From Roseobacter sp. (lineage in GTDB: Bacteria > Pseudomonadota > Alphaproteobacteria > Rhodobacterales > Rhodobacteraceae), in contig JADFAE010000005.1 in the NCBI GenBank assembly GCA_015665415.1, forward strand, positions 248,001 to 312,000: a stretch of DNA of 64,000 nucleotides, in the 5' to 3' direction. The position numbers and the translations under genes were made by a program. A model generated the notes under the pieces. That model saw only the letters and a list, made by a program, of their open reading frames with translations. It ran no database searches and had not been told where the DNA came from. Position 1 is the first letter of the stretch. Every line of letters begins with the position of its first letter. Positions 60,790 to 64,000 of the stretch are shown here, one piece after another.

Positions 60790-61404
60790 ATGAGGGGAAA
60801 TGCGGCGACAGTGTCAGCCGATCCGGCAGGGGCTCAGGTCCCTGCCGGGGATGATGCCTTGCTGGTCCTCTATGCCAATGGCGATGGGCAGGCAGCGGCT
60901 GAACTGATGCGACGCTTGGGCCCGCGCTGCTTTGGAGTGGCCTTGCGGGTGCTTGGCAATGCGGCAGAGGCAGAGGATGTCACCCAGGAAGCCATGATGC
61001 GCCTGTGGCGAATGGCCCCCGATTGGCAGTCGGGGCAGGCCAAGGTCTCAACCTGGCTGTATCGCGTGGTGATGAACCTTTGCATCGATCTCAAGCGTCG
61101 GCAGCGGGGCGGGCATGTGGATCTGGATGCCATTCCGGAACCACCCGACCCGGCGCGCTCCGCGCCTGAGCAGTTGCAGGAGGCCGCGCGTCAGGATGCC
61201 CTGCAACAGGCCTTGATGCAGCTGCCGGAGCGGCAGCGCCAGGCGGTGGTGCTGCGCCATATCGAGGAACTGGCCAATCCGGACATCGCCGGGATCATGG
61301 ACATCAGTGTCGAAGCGGTGGAAAGCCTGACCGCACGTGGCAAACGGACGCTGGCAAAGATCCTTGCCGAACGTAGAGATGAATTGGGATATGCCGATGA
61401 CTGA
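60790..61404 (+). CDS. ECF RNA polymerase sigma factor
   Basis: This 204-residue ECF sigma has region 2 (AAELMRRLGPRCFGVALRVL, EDVTQEAMMRLWRM) and region 4 (LPERQRQAVVLRHIEELANP, ISVEAVESLTARGKRTL). The start is uncertain: ATG 60790 has AAGG directly adjoining, while GTG 60811 has a better-spaced AGGGGA. The downstream gene starts inside its 3' end, the usual sigma/anti-sigma layout. Confidence 0.85.
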   Translation: MRGNAATVSADPAGAQVPAGDDALLVLYANGDGQAAAELMRRLGPRCFGVALRVLGNAAEAEDVTQEAMMRLWRMAPDWQSGQAKVSTWLYRVVMNLCIDLKRRQRGGHVDLDAIPEPPDPARSAPEQLQEAARQDALQQALMQLPERQRQAVVLRHIEELANPDIAGIMDISVEAVESLTARGKRTLAKILAERRDELGYADD

Positions 61405-61813
61405 CAAAGAGGGAGCACAGGAAGACATGAGCGATGTAGACGCACTCTTTGCCAGCGCGCGCGAAGTGCCGCCACAGATGCCCAAAAACCTTGAACAGGC
61501 CATTCTGCGGGACGCTGCCCAGGTTCAGGCCCGTCGGCTGGAGGCGCAAACGCAGGCGCGCTCTGGCCAGGGCGCGACACCAGAGCGCGGCTTGCACCGG
61601 ATTTGGCGACAGTTTTCCACCGCGATTGGCGGCTGGCCCGCACTGGGGGGATTGGCGGCCGCCAGCCTTGTCGGCCTTTGGGTTGGGGTCGCGCCGCCTG
61701 CGTTTTTGCCCGACCCGGTGGAAAGCTTTGTGGCCTACTCCAGTGGTGCGCAGCTGATATCCGAGCAGGGCTATGATGTGAGCCTGTTGATGAGTGAAGA
61801 GGTCTTTGAATGA
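61397..61813 (+). CDS. Probable anti-sigma factor
   Basis: This 138-residue protein has a short cytoplasmic N-terminal helix region and a single membrane segment near residues 90-110 (LGGLAAASLVGLWVGVAP), with a periplasmic tail. It overlaps the sigma gene by 8 bases and the next gene by four. No zinc-finger HxxxCxxC motif is present, so it is not of the ZAS type. Confidence 0.65.
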   Translation: MTDKEGAQEDMSDVDALFASAREVPPQMPKNLEQAILRDAAQVQARRLEAQTQARSGQGATPERGLHRIWRQFSTAIGGWPALGGLAAASLVGLWVGVAPPAFLPDPVESFVAYSSGAQLISEQGYDVSLLMSEEVFE

Positions 61814-62298
61814 ACACGCAACCCAAAGGCGGAACACGCCCCTGGCTCAAGATCCTGCTGGCGGCCTCGTTGGCGCTGAACCTTGCGGTGATCGGCTTTG
61901 GTGCCGGTGCGGCCTGGCGGTATCATGACGGACCGCCCAAGAGCGAAGGACCGCCGATGCTGGGGCGGTTTATCTTCAAGGATCTGGGGCGGCAGGAAAT
62001 TCGCCGTCTGCTGCGGCAAAGATCGGATGAAACCGGGCATGCGCGCGACCGTCGCCGGGGCGAGATGGAGAAGATTGTCACTTTGCTGCGGGCGGAAACG
62101 CTGGACGTAGATGCCGTCAAGACAATCCTGGAGGCGCATGTTGTCGAAACCAACGCCTTTTTACTGTCGGTGTCGCAGGTCTGGGGACAGCGCCTGGAAG
62201 GGCTGAGCCTGAACCAGCGCCAGCAGATTGCGGATCGCATGGAGGCGAGTTTGAAACATGGCCCGCGCCGCAGAAGAAGCGCGGATCGCGATCAATAA
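61810..62298 (+). CDS. Periplasmic heavy-metal-sensor-family protein
   Basis: This 162-residue protein has an N-terminal membrane segment (ILLAASLALNLAVIGFGAG) and a helical periplasmic domain rich in Arg and Glu (RQEIRRLLRQRS, then RRGEMEKIVTLLRAE). It resembles the CnrX/CpxP-like periplasmic metal-sensor fold. The ATGA overlap with the anti-sigma gene suggests the three form a metal- or envelope-responsive switch. The ligand is not shown. Confidence 0.7.
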   Translation: MNTQPKGGTRPWLKILLAASLALNLAVIGFGAGAAWRYHDGPPKSEGPPMLGRFIFKDLGRQEIRRLLRQRSDETGHARDRRRGEMEKIVTLLRAETLDVDAVKTILEAHVVETNAFLLSVSQVWGQRLEGLSLNQRQQIADRMEASLKHGPRRRRSADRDQ

Positions 62299-62380
62299 TG
62301 TGATCAGAACAGTCACCTCAAACAAGAGGCACCAGAGTAATCTGGGTCACTTGTTTGTGTGCTGAAGGCGGCAACGGTTT

Positions 62381-63832
62381 TCAGGCAGCTACGGTGCAGT
62401 TTTTACCCAGGGTGACCTGATTGCGACCGGCATTCTTGGCGTTGTAGAGTGCGCGGTCCGCTTGCGAAATCAGATCTGTGACACCTTTGGCCAGCCGTTC
62501 CGAACCGCCCCGACCGGTGTCAGATCCTTTGTGCTGCAGATCTCGACCGATGACGGCGCCAATGCTGATTGTGACTTCGATTGGCTGCGAGATTCCGGGC
62601 ACTTTGAAGGGCTTGCTGTTGATGGCGTTGCACAGGGCTACGGCGGCCATGCCTGCGCTGACTTCATCAGCACCTGGCAAGACCATCATGAATTCCTCGC
62701 CGCCGACACGGGCAACCAGATCCACCGGGCGAAGCTCGGCTTGCAGGCGGCGCGCCGCTTCGATCAGGACGGCATCTCCTGCCGGGTGGCCATATTGATC
62801 ATTGATCCGTTTGAAATGGTCGAGATCTGCCAGCATCAGCGCAAAAGTGTCATCGCTTTCGGTGGCGCGTTCGGCGGTGCGATCCAGAAACGGTTTGGCG
62901 TAGCGGCGATTGTACAGCCCGGTCATCGGGTCCTGTACCGCGGCGCGCAGGCCATTGCGCAGGCTGTCGCGCAGCCGGTCGTTGCGGGTCTTATACTGCA
63001 GCTGCGTGGTCAGGCGCAGGGCCAGCTCATCAACGTCAAATCCGCTTTGCAGGACGTCATGGGCACCGCGATCCAGCGCCTCGGCGGCAATCTGGGGGTC
63101 GGCCGGGTTGGGCACCGCAATCACCACGGACTTGCGGGTGGCCGCACGGGCCCGCAGGTCCGCCAGCAGCCGCAGGCCGGGACCGGCGGAAAGCTCATTC
63201 AGCTCGATGACAAAGACATCTGCCACCGGTGCGGTCATCATCAGCTGGATGTCATCCATCTGATGGCACCGCAGTTCATGGGGGGCATGGCCCTTGAGGC
63301 GCTTGGCCCAGTCCCTGGCGGTCTGGGTATCCTGGGCCACCAGCGCAACACTGGCACCCGCGCAATCGATGCCCGCATGGCGATCCGAGAGCGGCAGTAC
63401 AAACCCATGAGAGGCATCGCGTTGCAAATGCAGTTCTTCATTGGCGCTGTGCACCCGCAGTAGGCTGCGAATACGTGCCTGCAGGATGACATCATCCACC
63501 GGCTGTGGCAGCACATCATCAATCCCCGCGGACAGCGCATTGAGGCGGCGTTCGGGGGCATTGGATTGGGAGATGGCGATGACCGGGACATCGGCTAGCA
63601 ACTCGTCCTGGCGCAGTGCCTCTTTTACATCGGCGGCTGTGCCATCGGGCAGCGTCATCGCCGTAAGTACCAGATCGGGGCGGCAGTGCCGGGCTGCTTC
63701 GAGAACATCGGCCAGACAATCTGCCTGTTCCACTGCGTAATAGGCAGCAGTCAGCTGAACCTTCAGCATGATGCGGTTGGTGGATACACCGTCTATGACC
63801 AGGATGGTTCCTTGCACGCGGTTGCCTTTCAA
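62381..63832 (-). CDS. PleD-like protein: two degenerate receivers and a GGDEF domain
   Basis: This 483-residue protein has receiver 1 (about 8-125), receiver 2 (about 158-280) and a diguanylate cyclase domain (about 310-475) with GGEEF active site in ARVGGEEFMMVL. In receiver 1 the phospho-acceptor position is Ala58 (VLTAMTLPD) and the second acidic residue of the pocket is Gly15. In receiver 2 the aligned position is Glu. The cyclase should make c-di-GMP but not by the usual PleD phosphorylation. It is divergent from the DUF3572 gene, as in many alphaproteobacteria. Confidence 0.88.
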   Translation of the reverse strand: MKGNRVQGTILVIDGVSTNRIMLKVQLTAAYYAVEQADCLADVLEAARHCRPDLVLTAMTLPDGTAADVKEALRQDELLADVPVIAISQSNAPERRLNALSAGIDDVLPQPVDDVILQARIRSLLRVHSANEELHLQRDASHGFVLPLSDRHAGIDCAGASVALVAQDTQTARDWAKRLKGHAPHELRCHQMDDIQLMMTAPVADVFVIELNELSAGPGLRLLADLRARAATRKSVVIAVPNPADPQIAAEALDRGAHDVLQSGFDVDELALRLTTQLQYKTRNDRLRDSLRNGLRAAVQDPMTGLYNRRYAKPFLDRTAERATESDDTFALMLADLDHFKRINDQYGHPAGDAVLIEAARRLQAELRPVDLVARVGGEEFMMVLPGADEVSAGMAAVALCNAINSKPFKVPGISQPIEVTISIGAVIGRDLQHKGSDTGRGGSERLAKGVTDLISQADRALYNAKNAGRNQVTLGKNCTVAA

Positions 63833-63932
63833 GCCTAGTACTCCCTACAGTTTGAAGTCTCGGTCAGACTGGTTAATAAACTGTTTCGGGTTTTTACTAA
63901 TTTGTCCGCAACATGTCAGGAAAGGGACCAAT

Positions 63933-64000
63933 ATGCAGTTTTCCGCCGATCAAGCTGAGGTCATTGGCCTCAAGGCCCTGGCCTGGTTGATGACAAATGA
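63933..64000 (+). CDS. DUF3572 protein, 5' end only
   Basis: The first 22 codons (with FSADQAEVIGLKALAWLM) match DUF3572, a small protein usually found divergent from pleD in alphaproteobacteria. AAAGGGA lies about seven bases before ATG 63933. The gene runs off the window. Confidence 0.75.
   Translation, partial: MQFSADQAEVIGLKALAWLMTN

Noticed and set aside
1-64000. CRISPR arrays, rRNA and tRNA genes
   Set aside because: No regularly spaced repeats, conserved rRNA segments or tRNA arms were seen on either strand.

Overview
The window looks like a chromosome segment of a marine alphaproteobacterium of the Roseobacter group (Rhodobacteraceae). The reasons are the high G+C coding sequence, the full aerobic (CobG-type) cobalamin pathway with CbtAB and a CbiM-like permease, an irpA/DUF1111/imelysin/DUF1513 iron cluster, a carnitine dehydrogenase-thioesterase fusion with a BKACE enzyme, and the pleD/DUF3572 pair at the right edge. 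Species cannot be fixed from the sequence alone. No rRNA, tRNA or CRISPR array was seen.

Layout. 1-1.6 kb: a graveyard of mobile-element pieces, namely two halves of a tyrosine integrase in opposite orientations, the coiled-coil tail of a large serine recombinase, and small phage-like genes. 2.1-6.9 kb: a three-gene cassette made of an exported protein with one c-type heme motif, a LodA/GoxA-family (CTQ quinoprotein) oxidase and a LodB-like flavoprotein. 7.1-9.6 kb: a single-domain response regulator convergent with a hybrid histidine kinase. 9.7-12.7 kb: a DUF983 protein, a MocR regulator and a DMT exporter.

12.7-31.1 kb is the cobalamin island. Nearly everything runs on the minus strand. 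Three cobalamin riboswitches precede the CbiM-like gene, cbtBA plus a His-rich exported protein, and the long DUF1636-cobW-cobN-cobG-cobH-cobI-cobJ...cobL-cobE-cobM-cobB-cobA-DUF1636 array. cobF lies at the left end and cobO is divergent at the right end. Together these encode the route from uroporphyrinogen III to cob(II)yrinic acid a,c-diamide and its adenosylation. Not in the window are the CobS and CobT chelatase subunits, the cobalt reductase, and the late amidation and nucleotide-loop genes. cobK is the one inverted gene; it sits exactly between cobJ and cobL and shares start and stop nucleotides with them.

31.2-33.7 kb: glpR-glpD. 33.7-41.7 kb: an iron/heme block on the minus strand (small ORF-hemP-Cys-rich protein, irpA, porin-like protein, bfd-bfr-DUF1111-imelysin-DUF1513), with a palindromic iron-type operator candidate at its right end. 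41.9-50.3 kb: metG, the yqiJ-yqiK flotillin pair, an MFS transporter, YceI, a rhodanese and an aldo/keto reductase. 50.6-56.0 kb: carnitine catabolism (GlxA/AraC regulator, BKACE, dehydrogenase-thioesterase, SDR). This locus is interrupted by a DUF1203 gene that lies between a 19-codon duplicate of the dehydrogenase 5' end and the intact gene. 56.1-64 kb: an XRE regulator, a DUF2061-desaturase pair, a DMT transporter, a Nudix hydrolase, an EF-hand/ECF sigma/anti-sigma/metal-sensor locus, and a PleD-like diguanylate cyclase whose receiver domains lack the phospho-acceptor.
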